From contig NZ_SMLH01000001.1 in assembly GCF_004349315.1 (NCBI RefSeq), positions 434,001 through 498,000 of the forward strand: DNA of 64,000 nucleotides. The letters run 5' to 3'. The number at the start of each line of letters is the position of its first letter. Position 1 is the first letter of the stretch. Made by a program: the position numbers and the translations under genes. Under the pieces are notes generated by a model. That model was not told where the DNA came from. It made no database searches and saw nothing but the letters and a program-made list of their open reading frames with translations. Shown here in pieces: positions 35,659 to 44,169 of this stretch. The DNA is from Flavobacterium ranwuense (GTDB lineage: Bacteria > Bacteroidota > Bacteroidia > Flavobacteriales > Flavobacteriaceae).

Positions 35659-36078
35659 TTATTGTTCCACGTGAAACATAGCAATCTTTTCGTCTTCTTT
35701 AGAACGCATCAAAAGCTCTTCGGCTTCCCCTTTGTCTTTATAGCCGCAGTAGTGCAAAATTCCGTGTACTAAAACGCGCTTTAATTCTTCCTCAAAAGAA
35801 ACCTTGAAATCAGCAGCATTGTCTTTTACTCTTTCGACAGAAACAAAAATATCCCCATGCAATTCATTACCCATAGAATAATCAAAGCTGATGATATCAG
35901 TTAATGTATCGTGATCCAGATACTCAACATTAATTTTGTGCAGATACTCATCATCACAAAAGATGTAATTTATCTCTCCTTCTTTCTTGTTTTCCGAAGC
36001 AATAACATTCTCCAACCAAGTCGTAATATCTTCTTCGTTGTCTAAATTAAAGTCGGTTTCGTAATTAAAATTGATCAT
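35659..36078 (-). CDS. ybeY: rRNA maturation endonuclease YbeY
   Basis: 139-residue UPF0054 metalloprotein involved in 16S rRNA 3' end maturation and ribosome quality control. The motif is HGILHYCGYKD. The usual pattern is HGxLHLxGYDH, so the third metal histidine is displaced and an Asp lies nearby; I believe this is common in Bacteroidota. The C-terminal residues FHVEQ are encoded by a parS site. It overlaps the DUF4175 gene by 4 bases and lies downstream of it. Confidence 0.9.
   Translation of the reverse strand: MINFNYETDFNLDNEEDITTWLENVIASENKKEGEINYIFCDDEYLHKINVEYLDHDTLTDIISFDYSMGNELHGDIFVSVERVKDNAADFKVSFEEELKRVLVHGILHYCGYKDKGEAEELLMRSKEDEKIAMFHVEQ
35663..35678. promoter_or_regulatory. 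parS site 3, inside the ybeY 3' end
   Basis: Third exact TGTTCCACGTGAAACA, 47 bases from site 2 (the same phase as site 1 to 2). It overlaps the last codons of ybeY. Confidence 0.85.
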
Positions 36079-39000
36079 TTTTTATTAAAATACTCTTGAA
36101 CCTTTTGATTAAAATTCGAGCGCAAAGGTAAGGATTGTCTATTTAATATTTCAATGCTATTTAAATAATCTAATAAAGCAGCTGGCAGCGCATTAGATTG
36201 ATTATTAAACTCCTTCTTGTTCGTTTCAGACTGACGCTTGTTTTCTTCGCCTTGTTGTTGAATGGCGGAATTCAATTTCAATAATTCCTGTTTCACATTC
36301 AGTATCTTTTGAAGCGTTTCGTTCTTAAAACCTTTATTCAATAATTGCTTTTCAATTTGCTTCATTTGTTCCAAAGCACTTTGTCCATTACCGCCCAATC
36401 CTTGTTTATTCAATTCGTTTTGCAATGCTTCGCGTAATTTCTTTTGCTCTTTATAAATTTCCATTATAGCTTGCGCATCACCTTCGCCACCCTCTCCGTC
36501 TTGACCCGATTCTCCAGGCTTACCTTGTTTCCCGTTTTGTCCTTTTTCACCATCGCCCGGCTTCTCTCCTTTTTTAATTCCGTCCTTCATTTTCTCGCCA
36601 AGACCTTCTTGCTTTTTAATAATATCCGGCAGTTGCATTCCTTGACCTTGACCCGGCTTCGGTTTCCCAGAACCCATTCCTGACATTTGCATTTGCATAT
36701 TGTTAAGCATATCGCTTAGAAAATCCGCTAGTTTATTAGCTGCTGAGATAGTGTATTGTTGGTGTGACAAACCTTTTGGCACTTGAGCATCAGTTAAACT
36801 GGACAATGATTTATCGACGTTGTAAATTACATTGCCAATTTCTTTGGTGATGTCCTCCGCAATTTTTGGATTACGTAATGACATCGCAAATAAACTGTCG
36901 TCAACATGCTTGAACTGTTGTTTTAAATCCTGTTGAATTTTAATGTTTTTATTAAACGCCGGAGATCCGGATTTGTGCTTTTTAAACTGGTTCATCAAGT
37001 CTTCCTGTGATAAAGAAAACGCTAATAAGTTGTCAAGAATTTGTCGCAACATTGCAACGTCTTCCTGCAACTGTTCCATATCTCCATCCTCCAAAGTTTG
37101 TGCCATTTTTTGCGCCATCTCTTTCATTTTTTTGGAAGCGCTTTTTTGATTTGGCTTGGCCTTTTCTTTTTTATCTTCCTTCAATTCCTCAGAAGCTTTC
37201 TTTAAATCTTCATCAATGCTTTTTTCTTTAGCATCATCTTTAGGCAAGTCCAAAGGTGATTTCAATTCCTTGTTTTCTTTTTCTAAATCATTAAAATCAT
37301 CTTGGATTTTGTCAAACTCAGCATTGATGTCTTCTTGTTTGTCTAGTTTATTTTCCTTTTCTTCATCAGATAATTTATCTTGTTTTTCAGAAAGCTTGTC
37401 TAGTTTGTCACCTAATTGTTCTGCTTTCTTTTCTATATAAAACCTCTTGGTCAATTCCACTAACTGTTCTAAATTCTTGGTTTGGTTTTTACTGTTTTGT
37501 TTGAATTTATCCAATTTAGACAACAACTCTTCATTCTGAATTTTATCGTTCAGTTCTTTCAGTTCGTCTAAAAGCTTCTGGTTTTTTTCCAATTCTTTTT
37601 CGGCTTTGTCCATTCGTTTTTGAAGCTCCTCTTTTAACTCATCCTTTTTGTCGGTTTTGAATTGCTCCAAATTATCATTCATTTTTTTTGTAAATTCTTT
37701 CATCATCTCATCCTGTTTCATTTGACGCTTTATGAAATCATTTACTTTTTGCTGATCTTTGAAATCCAGATTTTCTTTCTCTTTTCCGGTTTTTTGCAAC
37801 TTCTCCATTTCAGAAATTTGCTTGTCCTGATTTTTTAAAGACTTTTCTAAACTGTTGATGTTATCGTTTTGCTGCTGCAAAATTTGATCTTCCTTTTCTT
37901 CATCTGTGGAAACACGATTAGAGAAAACCGAAGACTTCGTGCTTTTGAAATTATGGATTGCATCGTTATCAAAAACTTCAAAATAATAATCATAAGACAC
38001 GCCTTGCTCTACCGGAAGATTACTTGGAAACGAAAATACGAATTGGTCAAAAGCACTTTTCTTAATAGCAATTGTTCCACGTTTGGCAGTTTTAGGTTTC
38101 TCTCTTTCGTAATACACAATCTGAAGCCTAGACAAACCATAATCATCAGAGATTTGACCTAAAACATAGTTCTTAGCCACCTTCAAACTGTCCGGTGCAT
38201 TGTTCACATTAATCGTAGGGAACTGATCTTTAACAATAGTAAGCTGATAATTGAGTTTTTCGTAGTTTTTTACCTTATCATTTGAAGTAAATATTTGATA
38301 ATCTGTATTTTGTAGTATATTTTTGGACAAAATAAAGGTATTTTCTGTTTTCGAAAAAGAAGCTTTTGAAATTCCGTCCATCCACGCTACATTTTGTGTC
38401 GCTTGCGTATTCATTTTCCAAGTTACACGCGTTCCTTCCGGAATAACCGCATTTCCTGTTCCTTTGATTGTTTCCGGTTTTTTATTCAAATACGATGGAA
38501 AGTTCAACTGCATTTCAAAATTAGCGATCGAAGGAACGGTTATCACTTTCAATTCATAATCCGGTGAAGAAATAGCATTTCCCTCCACGTGGAACAAAAT
38601 ATTATCTGAAGGCTTCACAATCTTATATTGAAATTCACCCGCTTTCGAAGACTCCATAAAATAACTTTCGTCATCAATAAAAATCATTGCATTCTCAGGA
38701 ACTATTTTTCCTTCTGTTTTAATTCGAAGTATAAAATCCTTTCCTTGTTCGGTTTGTAGATTCGAATTTAGAACCACAAATTTAAAAGGAGCCGGTGGCA
38801 GAAAAGCCGAATTGAAATGCACTACTCTATTCAAACTTTGAGAAATCATGCTGCTGTTTCCGGAGAAATAAAAGAAAGCAAACAACAATATTGGAATTAA
38901 AGCCAAAGGAAAATACTTTTTGTTTCCGTTATAATTTATGGCTTTCCCAAAAGGGATTGGCTGCAACGCATTGGCTTTTTGTTCAATTGATGCTGCTAAT

Positions 39001-39377
39001 AATTCCGATTTATTCTGATGACTATCAGAATCTGATAATTGTAAAAAGTTAGTCAGCTTGTCGCTCACTTCAGTAAAATGATTTCCAATAATTGCAGAAG
39101 CCTGGTTGTAATCTATTCCTTTTTGAAGTTTGAATAATTTAAAAATTGGAAACAAAATAAAACGGAACAACAAATACACTTCTACTCCAATGAAAGTCCA
39201 AAATAAAATGGTTCTTCCAGTTGGCTTGAGCCAAAGAAAATATTCGACAAAAAGCGTAAAAAGGAAATACAACAATCCTAAACCGACAAAGAAAATAGTT
39301 CCCCGTATCAATTCGTTGGTATAAAACTTCCTGATGAAAGCTTCTAATTTTTGATAAATAAATTCCTGATTTTCCAA
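36075..39377 (-). CDS. DUF4175 family large membrane/coiled-coil protein
   Basis: 1100-residue protein. Transmembrane helices lie at about 25-47, 53-77 and 153-172. A beta-rich extracytoplasmic region follows (about 190-480), then a very long charged coiled-coil (about 490-790, almost all Lys, Glu, Asp, Leu and Gln). After that come a Met/Gln-rich segment and a Gly-Lys-Pro-rich linker (about 895-965), and a final helical region. This is the architecture of DUF4175 in Bacteroidota; function is not established. It is the first gene of a unit with ybeY (4-base overlap). Confidence 0.85.
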   Translation of the reverse strand: MENQEFIYQKLEAFIRKFYTNELIRGTIFFVGLGLLYFLFTLFVEYFLWLKPTGRTILFWTFIGVEVYLLFRFILFPIFKLFKLQKGIDYNQASAIIGNHFTEVSDKLTNFLQLSDSDSHQNKSELLAASIEQKANALQPIPFGKAINYNGNKKYFPLALIPILLFAFFYFSGNSSMISQSLNRVVHFNSAFLPPAPFKFVVLNSNLQTEQGKDFILRIKTEGKIVPENAMIFIDDESYFMESSKAGEFQYKIVKPSDNILFHVEGNAISSPDYELKVITVPSIANFEMQLNFPSYLNKKPETIKGTGNAVIPEGTRVTWKMNTQATQNVAWMDGISKASFSKTENTFILSKNILQNTDYQIFTSNDKVKNYEKLNYQLTIVKDQFPTINVNNAPDSLKVAKNYVLGQISDDYGLSRLQIVYYEREKPKTAKRGTIAIKKSAFDQFVFSFPSNLPVEQGVSYDYYFEVFDNDAIHNFKSTKSSVFSNRVSTDEEKEDQILQQQNDNINSLEKSLKNQDKQISEMEKLQKTGKEKENLDFKDQQKVNDFIKRQMKQDEMMKEFTKKMNDNLEQFKTDKKDELKEELQKRMDKAEKELEKNQKLLDELKELNDKIQNEELLSKLDKFKQNSKNQTKNLEQLVELTKRFYIEKKAEQLGDKLDKLSEKQDKLSDEEKENKLDKQEDINAEFDKIQDDFNDLEKENKELKSPLDLPKDDAKEKSIDEDLKKASEELKEDKKEKAKPNQKSASKKMKEMAQKMAQTLEDGDMEQLQEDVAMLRQILDNLLAFSLSQEDLMNQFKKHKSGSPAFNKNIKIQQDLKQQFKHVDDSLFAMSLRNPKIAEDITKEIGNVIYNVDKSLSSLTDAQVPKGLSHQQYTISAANKLADFLSDMLNNMQMQMSGMGSGKPKPGQGQGMQLPDIIKKQEGLGEKMKDGIKKGEKPGDGEKGQNGKQGKPGESGQDGEGGEGDAQAIMEIYKEQKKLREALQNELNKQGLGGNGQSALEQMKQIEKQLLNKGFKNETLQKILNVKQELLKLNSAIQQQGEENKRQSETNKKEFNNQSNALPAALLDYLNSIEILNRQSLPLRSNFNQKVQEYFNKK

Positions 39378-39531
39378 AATTTATGCTTTGTTTTTTGTAA
39401 CCAATAAAAGTAATAATTTATATGAATAAAGAAATGTTAAAAATCATCAAACTCATTAATCTTACATTATCTCATTTTCAGATAATCCAATTGAGTAATC
39501 GAATTTGTATCTTCGCAAAAAATTTACAGCA

Positions 39532-41037
39532 ATGTCTAAACAAGTTCGGGTGCGTTTTGCACCAAGTCCAACTGGACCTTTACATATTGGCGGAGTTCGT
39601 ACCGCATTATTCAATTATTTGTTTGCCAAAAAAAACAATGGTGTTTTCTTCCTGAGAATTGAAGATACGGATCAAAACCGTTTTGTTCCAGGTGCCGAAG
39701 AATATATTATGGAAGCACTGGAATGGTTAGGAATTGCGCCAGATGAGACCATTGGTAAAAACGAAAAATTTGGTCCGTATCGTCAAAGCGAAAGAAAAGA
39801 TTTGTACCAACAATATGCTGCTGAATTGATCAATTCCGGGAATGCGTATTATGCTTTTGATACAGCAGAAGCTTTGGATGCAGCAAGAAAACTAGAAGAA
39901 GAACAAGGAAAAACCTTTATATACAATCACCATAACAGAGAGAAACTGGACACTTCGTTAGTGATTTCTGCAGACGAAACTGCCAAAAGAATTGCTGATG
40001 GAGAACATTATGTAATCCGTTTTAAAACTCCGGTGAATGAAACGTTGCATTTGCATGACATTATTCGTGGCGATGTGAAATTTGAAACGAATCTTTTAGA
40101 CGATAAAGTATTGTTTAAAAGTGACGGAATGCCAACCTATCACTTGGCTAATATTGTAGATGATCATTTAATGGAAACGTCACACGTAATTCGTGGTGAA
40201 GAATGGTTGCCTTCCATGCCTTTGCATGTTTTATTATACAGAGCATTTGGTTGGGAAGCACCGGAATTTGCACATTTGCCATTGATTCTTAAACCTGTTG
40301 GAAACGGAAAATTATCCAAACGTGATGGTGATAAAATGGGATTTCCTGTATTTCCATTGGATTGGAAAACCGCAGAAGGCATTTCATCAGGTTACAGAGA
40401 AAAAGGATTTTTCCCGGAAGCCGTAATCAACTTTTTAGCATTATTAGGTTGGAATGACGGAACGGATAAAGAATTATTTACGCTGGAAGAATTAGTTGAA
40501 GCATTTGACTTGAACAGAGTTCATAAATCTGGCGCTAAATTTGATCCGGAAAAAAACAAATGGTTCAATCATCAGTATTTAATCAAACAGGAAGATACAA
40601 CTTTGGCGAAAACCTATGCTCCTATTTTGGCTGAAAAAGGTTTTTCTGTAGCTGATAATGTTCTAACAAAAGTGGTTTCTTTAATCAAAGAACGTGCGCA
40701 TTTTGTTTCTGAATTTTGGGAAATGAGTGATTTCTTTTTTGTGGCTCCAAAAGCTTATGATGAAAAAGCAAGCAAAAACTGGAAAGCCGAAACTCCGGTA
40801 TTAATGCAGGAATTAATTTCAGTTGTGGAGGAAATTACCGATTTCACTTCTATGAATATCGAAACCATTGTCAAAGACTGGATGACAAAAAACGAAATTG
40901 GAATGGGAAAAGTAATGCAACCGTTTCGTTTGAGTTTAGTTGGTGCGCTCAAAGGTCCTCACCTATTTGATATCGTTGAAGTAATTGGAAAAGACGAAAC
41001 GGTTAACAGAATTCAAAAAGCAATAGCTGCTTTGTAG
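39532..41037 (+). CDS. gltX: Glutamyl-tRNA synthetase
   Basis: 501-residue class I synthetase that charges tRNA-Glu. The HIGH motif lies in FAPSPTGPLHIGG near the N-terminus and the KMSKS-equivalent is KLSKRDGDKMG. I chose ATG 39532, beginning MSKQVRVRFAPSP; the upstream extension to 39505 has no family counterpart. The C-terminal anticodon-binding helical domain is complete. It is transcribed alone and closed by a bidirectional terminator. A separate glnS is present, so this enzyme is probably discriminating for tRNA-Glu. Confidence 0.96.
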   Translation: MSKQVRVRFAPSPTGPLHIGGVRTALFNYLFAKKNNGVFFLRIEDTDQNRFVPGAEEYIMEALEWLGIAPDETIGKNEKFGPYRQSERKDLYQQYAAELINSGNAYYAFDTAEALDAARKLEEEQGKTFIYNHHNREKLDTSLVISADETAKRIADGEHYVIRFKTPVNETLHLHDIIRGDVKFETNLLDDKVLFKSDGMPTYHLANIVDDHLMETSHVIRGEEWLPSMPLHVLLYRAFGWEAPEFAHLPLILKPVGNGKLSKRDGDKMGFPVFPLDWKTAEGISSGYREKGFFPEAVINFLALLGWNDGTDKELFTLEELVEAFDLNRVHKSGAKFDPEKNKWFNHQYLIKQEDTTLAKTYAPILAEKGFSVADNVLTKVVSLIKERAHFVSEFWEMSDFFFVAPKAYDEKASKNWKAETPVLMQELISVVEEITDFTSMNIETIVKDWMTKNEIGMGKVMQPFRLSLVGALKGPHLFDIVEVIGKDETVNRIQKAIAAL

Positions 41038-41056
41038 TTTTTAAATACAAAGTTCA

Positions 41057-41112
41057 TCAAGAAGGCTCAAAGTTCACTAAATAAACGTAGTGAACTTTGA
41101 GCCTTCTTACTT
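41057..41112. terminator. Bidirectional terminator between gltX and the beta-barrel gene
   Basis: Perfect 21-bp inverted repeat, arms 41059-41079 and 41088-41108, with an 8-base loop. It lies between convergent genes. The stem is unusually long, so it may also be a small palindromic repeat element. Confidence 0.75.
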
Positions 41113-41130
41113 TCATTCTTATGTAATTCG

Positions 41131-41772
41131 TTACAAATAAATAATCAAATTTCCATTTACTATTCCAGGATTTCCTTTGAAATTGACCCCTAAATTCTTG
41201 TTATTTAAGTTTTCAAGCATGTTATTAACTCCATATTGATAGGAAACATTGGCTCTGAAATGACGAACTCCAAAAGTGATTCCTACTGTTGGATAAAAAT
41301 TAAACTTGGAAATATCTACAATATCTTTGGCTAACAAGGTTGTCCCAGAAATAACATTGTTTGCGTCATTATTATCGATATTTAATTTTCCGTTTACTTG
41401 AACAATGGGTCCAAACTCCAAACTCAAATGATTTTCAATAAGTCTGTAACTCAATTGTAAAGATACTTGAGCTGACGCCAATTTATAGTTCACATCTTCC
41501 TTTGCCAAAGTCAAAGTGTTCGTAGCAACAGAAAAATTATTCTCACTAAATTGAATAGTATATACCATATCCCAATTATTATAGAAATTTCCCCGCATAG
41601 AAAGTCCTGCATTCCAACCCAATTCAGGTTTGGTTTGAAAGTTATTCGTGTTTAAAGTAAATTGATTGACTCCAAAAGCAATTCCTATCCTATTTGAATC
41701 CCTATATTCATATTGAGAAAAGGCTGTGATGGAAATGAAAACAAAAAGTAAAGTAAGCAATATCTTTCTCAT
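41131..41772 (-). CDS. Outer-membrane beta-barrel (porin-like) protein
   Basis: 213-residue exported protein. A signal peptide (about 1-19, ending TAFSQ) is followed by alternating strands with aromatic residues that fit an eight-stranded outer-membrane barrel (PorT/OmpW-like small barrels). Function unknown. The C-terminus ends with a strand, ...GNLIIYL, as expected for barrel insertion. It is convergent with gltX and shares its terminator. Confidence 0.75.
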   Translation of the reverse strand: MRKILLTLLFVFISITAFSQYEYRDSNRIGIAFGVNQFTLNTNNFQTKPELGWNAGLSMRGNFYNNWDMVYTIQFSENNFSVATNTLTLAKEDVNYKLASAQVSLQLSYRLIENHLSLEFGPIVQVNGKLNIDNNDANNVISGTTLLAKDIVDISKFNFYPTVGITFGVRHFRANVSYQYGVNNMLENLNNKNLGVNFKGNPGIVNGNLIIYL

Positions 41773-41850
41773 ATATTTAAAATTTACAAAGACAAACCTA
41801 AAGTTTTTTTGTAAATTGTGAGATAATTTTTAACTAAAAACAAAAATATT

Positions 41851-42840
41851 ATGAACATTGCATTAATTATCCTACTGGTCTTTGGGTTCTTCATTTTACT
41901 GTCTTCGTTTTTTACGGTAAAACAACAAACGGCCGTTGTTGTAGAGCGATTTGGAAAATTTTTAAGTATCAGACAATCCGGTTTGCATTTGAAAATTCCT
42001 TTAATAGATCGAATTGCAGGACGTGTGAATCTTAAAATTCAACAATTAGATGTTATCATTGAAACAAAAACTAAAGACAACGTTTTTGTGAAACTAAAAG
42101 TTTCAGTTCAATTTATGGTAATTCAAGAAACCGTTTATGATGCTTTTTATAAACTGGAATATCCGCACGATCAAATTACTTCTTATGTGTTTGATGTGGT
42201 TCGTGCCGAAGTTCCAAAATTAAAACTGGATGATGTTTTTGAAAGAAAAGATGATATAGCCATTGCGGTAAAAGGGGAATTAAATGAGGCTATGACTACG
42301 TATGGGTATACTATTATTAATACTTTGGTAACGGATATTGATCCGGATATTCAAGTAAAAAATGCCATGAACAGAATTAATGCTGCTGATAGAGAAAAAA
42401 CAGTAGCTGAATTTGAAGCGGAAGCCTCCAGAATTAGAATTGTAGCCAAAGCCGAAGCTGAAGCTGAAAGCAAACGATTACAAGGACTAGGTATTGCCAA
42501 CCAAAGAAGAGAAATTGCCAAAGGTTTAGTAGAAAGTGTGGATGTTTTGAACAGAGTTGGGATAAACTCCCAAGAAGCCTCGGCTTTAATCGTAGTAACA
42601 CAACACTATGATACGTTACAAGCCATTGGTGCTGATGCAAATTCAAATTTGATTTTATTGCCTAATTCTCCACAAGCCGGAAGTGACATGCTCAACAATA
42701 TGATTGCGTCCTTCAGTGCTTCCAATCAAGTAGGCGAATTGATGAAAAAAAGAAATGGAAAAAGAGTTTCCAAAAGAGAAAATAATATAGAATCACCTGA
42801 AAAACCGGAAGCTCCAGAAGCCCCGAAAATGGAAGAATAA
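41851..42840 (+). CDS. SPFH/Band 7 membrane protein (stomatin/QmcA-like)
   Basis: 329-residue protein with one N-terminal membrane segment (about 2-22) and an SPFH domain (about 22-190: VERFGKFLSIRQSGLHLKIP and IQQLDVIIETKTKDNVFVKL). A coiled-coil (about 185-225, Ala/Glu-rich) and a C-terminal segment ending in a Pro/Glu-rich tail follow. Stomatin-like proteins form oligomeric membrane microdomains and often regulate proteases. No NfeD partner is adjacent. It stands alone with its own terminator. Confidence 0.9.
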   Translation: MNIALIILLVFGFFILLSSFFTVKQQTAVVVERFGKFLSIRQSGLHLKIPLIDRIAGRVNLKIQQLDVIIETKTKDNVFVKLKVSVQFMVIQETVYDAFYKLEYPHDQITSYVFDVVRAEVPKLKLDDVFERKDDIAIAVKGELNEAMTTYGYTIINTLVTDIDPDIQVKNAMNRINAADREKTVAEFEAEASRIRIVAKAEAEAESKRLQGLGIANQRREIAKGLVESVDVLNRVGINSQEASALIVVTQHYDTLQAIGADANSNLILLPNSPQAGSDMLNNMIASFSASNQVGELMKKRNGKRVSKRENNIESPEKPEAPEAPKMEE

Positions 42841-42852
42841 TTTACTTGAATT

Positions 42853-42890
42853 CAAAAAAAAAGAGGCTTAATTGCCTCTTTTTCTTTTTG
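42853..42890. terminator. Bidirectional terminator after the SPFH gene
   Basis: Stem AAGAGGC / GCCTCTT with a 4-6 base loop, A-run before and T-run after. It overlaps the stop codon region of the convergent small gene at 42868. Confidence 0.75.
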
Positions 42891-43140
42891 TTATCCAATT
42901 TTTAATAAATGGAACTGCTTTATTCAATATAAAAGGAACCGCTGTAGAAACGATTGCTCCATAAGGAATAGCAGAACTATACGATCCTATTAAATCACTT
43001 ACAATATGCTGAGGCGAAAAGCTTTCTTTGGTTTTCTTTACTCCAAAAACCAATTTTTGATAACTGATTTCTTTTTCAATCTTTAAAATCTCAAGTTCCC
43101 TATCAATTTGAGCATAGGATGAATATTTTTTTGTTTCCAT
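42868..43140 (-). CDS. Small protein of the YtxH-holin operon (probably DUF6327)
   Basis: 90-residue protein beginning METKKYSSYAQIDRELEILKIEKEI, with an N-terminal helix and a short hydrophobic stretch (about 55-75) before a basic tail. I believe it belongs to a small Bacteroidota family (DUF6327) found after holin-like genes; the name is from memory and should be verified. It lies 3 bases after the holin-like gene. Its role is unknown, perhaps in envelope stress like its neighbours. Confidence 0.72.
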   Translation of the reverse strand: METKKYSSYAQIDRELEILKIEKEISYQKLVFGVKKTKESFSPQHIVSDLIGSYSSAIPYGAIVSTAVPFILNKAVPFIKNWITKRKRGN

Positions 43141-43143
43141 AAT

Positions 43144-43497
43144 TTAGTCGTCGTTAAAAAATATTTCAGAAAATTTCTCCAATACTGATCCTTCAAAAAA
43201 TTTATCTCTAATGGTGAATAAAAGGCCCGATAATAAAAGGTATATTCCTCCAATAATCAAAAATCCTAAACAATAACTATCTAAATATTTACCAATTGCT
43301 AAAGCTCCAGCAATAGAACAAAATAATAAAACCATGCTCAAACATAAAAAAATCAAGGTAAACTTAAGAATCATTGTGGTTGATTTCATTGCTACTTTGA
43401 AACCCCATAATTTATAATAAGATACATTGCTCTGGATATAAGCTTGTATTTGTTCTTGTATATCCTCTGTATTTTCTTTTAATTCTTCAAAAGCCAT
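43144..43497 (-). CDS. Phage-holin-family-like membrane protein
   Basis: 117-residue protein with an N-terminal amphipathic region (1-35) and two transmembrane helices (about 42-68 and 75-98). This layout matches the Actinobacterial holin-X (PF07332) family, widespread in Bacteroidota chromosomes and not associated with phage there. It is the middle gene of a three-gene operon behind a YtxH gene. A role in envelope stress is inferred from the neighbourhood only. Confidence 0.78.
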   Translation of the reverse strand: MAFEELKENTEDIQEQIQAYIQSNVSYYKLWGFKVAMKSTTMILKFTLIFLCLSMVLLFCSIAGALAIGKYLDSYCLGFLIIGGIYLLLSGLLFTIRDKFFEGSVLEKFSEIFFNDD

Positions 43498-43536
43498 ACG
43501 CTTAGTTTTAAGATTTGTTAGATGGGTAAATCAAGA

Positions 43537-43866
43537 TTATTTTTGAAGCTTTGCGTTTTGTCTTTTTAACTCCGCTAATTTTTCTTCCAAAAAAGAAATT
43601 ACATCTTCGGTCTTGTGACTCATATTTGAAACTAATTCTTCGTATGTTCCCTCTAAGTCATATTTTGCACTTGTGAATTTATCTTTCAATTCTAAAGATG
43701 CAGTATCCAATTTATTTTTTAATTCACATTTAGCATCATCAAAACCTTCTTTTAATTTCTCTCTTATTTTTGAACCTTTATCTGGTGCAAACAAAATTCC
43801 TATTCCAGCTCCAATAGCTGCTCCAGTCAAAAGAGCCAATAATGTATTTCCTGAATTATTCGACAT
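43537..43866 (-). CDS. YtxH domain protein
   Basis: 109-residue protein. A hydrophobic Gly/Ala-rich segment (about 8-27, LLTGAAIGAGIGILFAPDKG) is followed by an amphipathic helix and coiled-coil, which is the YtxH/general stress protein layout. It is the first gene of the YtxH-holin-small protein operon (39-base gap to the next). Family members are stress-induced in Bacillus; a similar role here is inference. Confidence 0.85.
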   Translation of the reverse strand: MSNNSGNTLLALLTGAAIGAGIGILFAPDKGSKIREKLKEGFDDAKCELKNKLDTASLELKDKFTSAKYDLEGTYEELVSNMSHKTEDVISFLEEKLAELKRQNAKLQK

Positions 43867-44108
43867 GATTCTTAATTTTAAAAGTTTGTTTCATAAAGAT
43901 ACAGATTTATTAACAAGAACCCGTTAACAACTCGTTAAAGTGCAATTTTACAAGACAAAAAGCAAATAAAAGCAAGCTATCGCGCGTTTATTTGAATTTT
44001 GTATTGAGTGTTGTTTATTCTAAAAAATTGTCTTAAAATCAATTTATGGACGTCGTTTTTAATTGAAAAAAAACATTAAAAACAGTATTTTTATAAGAAA
44101 TTACAATA

Positions 44109-44140
44109 ATAAAAAAAGCCCTCTAAAAAGAGAGCATTTG
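44109..44140 (-). terminator. Terminator after glnS
   Basis: On the minus strand the stem GCTCTCT / AGAGGGC with a 4-base loop is followed by seven T, 30 bases past the glnS stop. The remainder of the 300-base gap up to the YtxH gene (43867-44108) shows no other feature beyond presumed promoter sequence for YtxH. Confidence 0.8.
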
Positions 44141-44169
44141 ATTGATAAAATCTATTTAAAAAATAAACC

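Noticed and set aside
38584..38596. Further parS-like sequence (TCCACGTGGAACA) in the DUF4175 gene
   Set aside because: Four mismatches over the 16-base site; it is inside a coding region where FHVEG can write it by chance. A half-site near 38067 is weaker still.
43144..43497. Prophage holin
   Set aside because: The holin-X family is common in Bacteroidota chromosomes next to YtxH, and no other phage gene is present.
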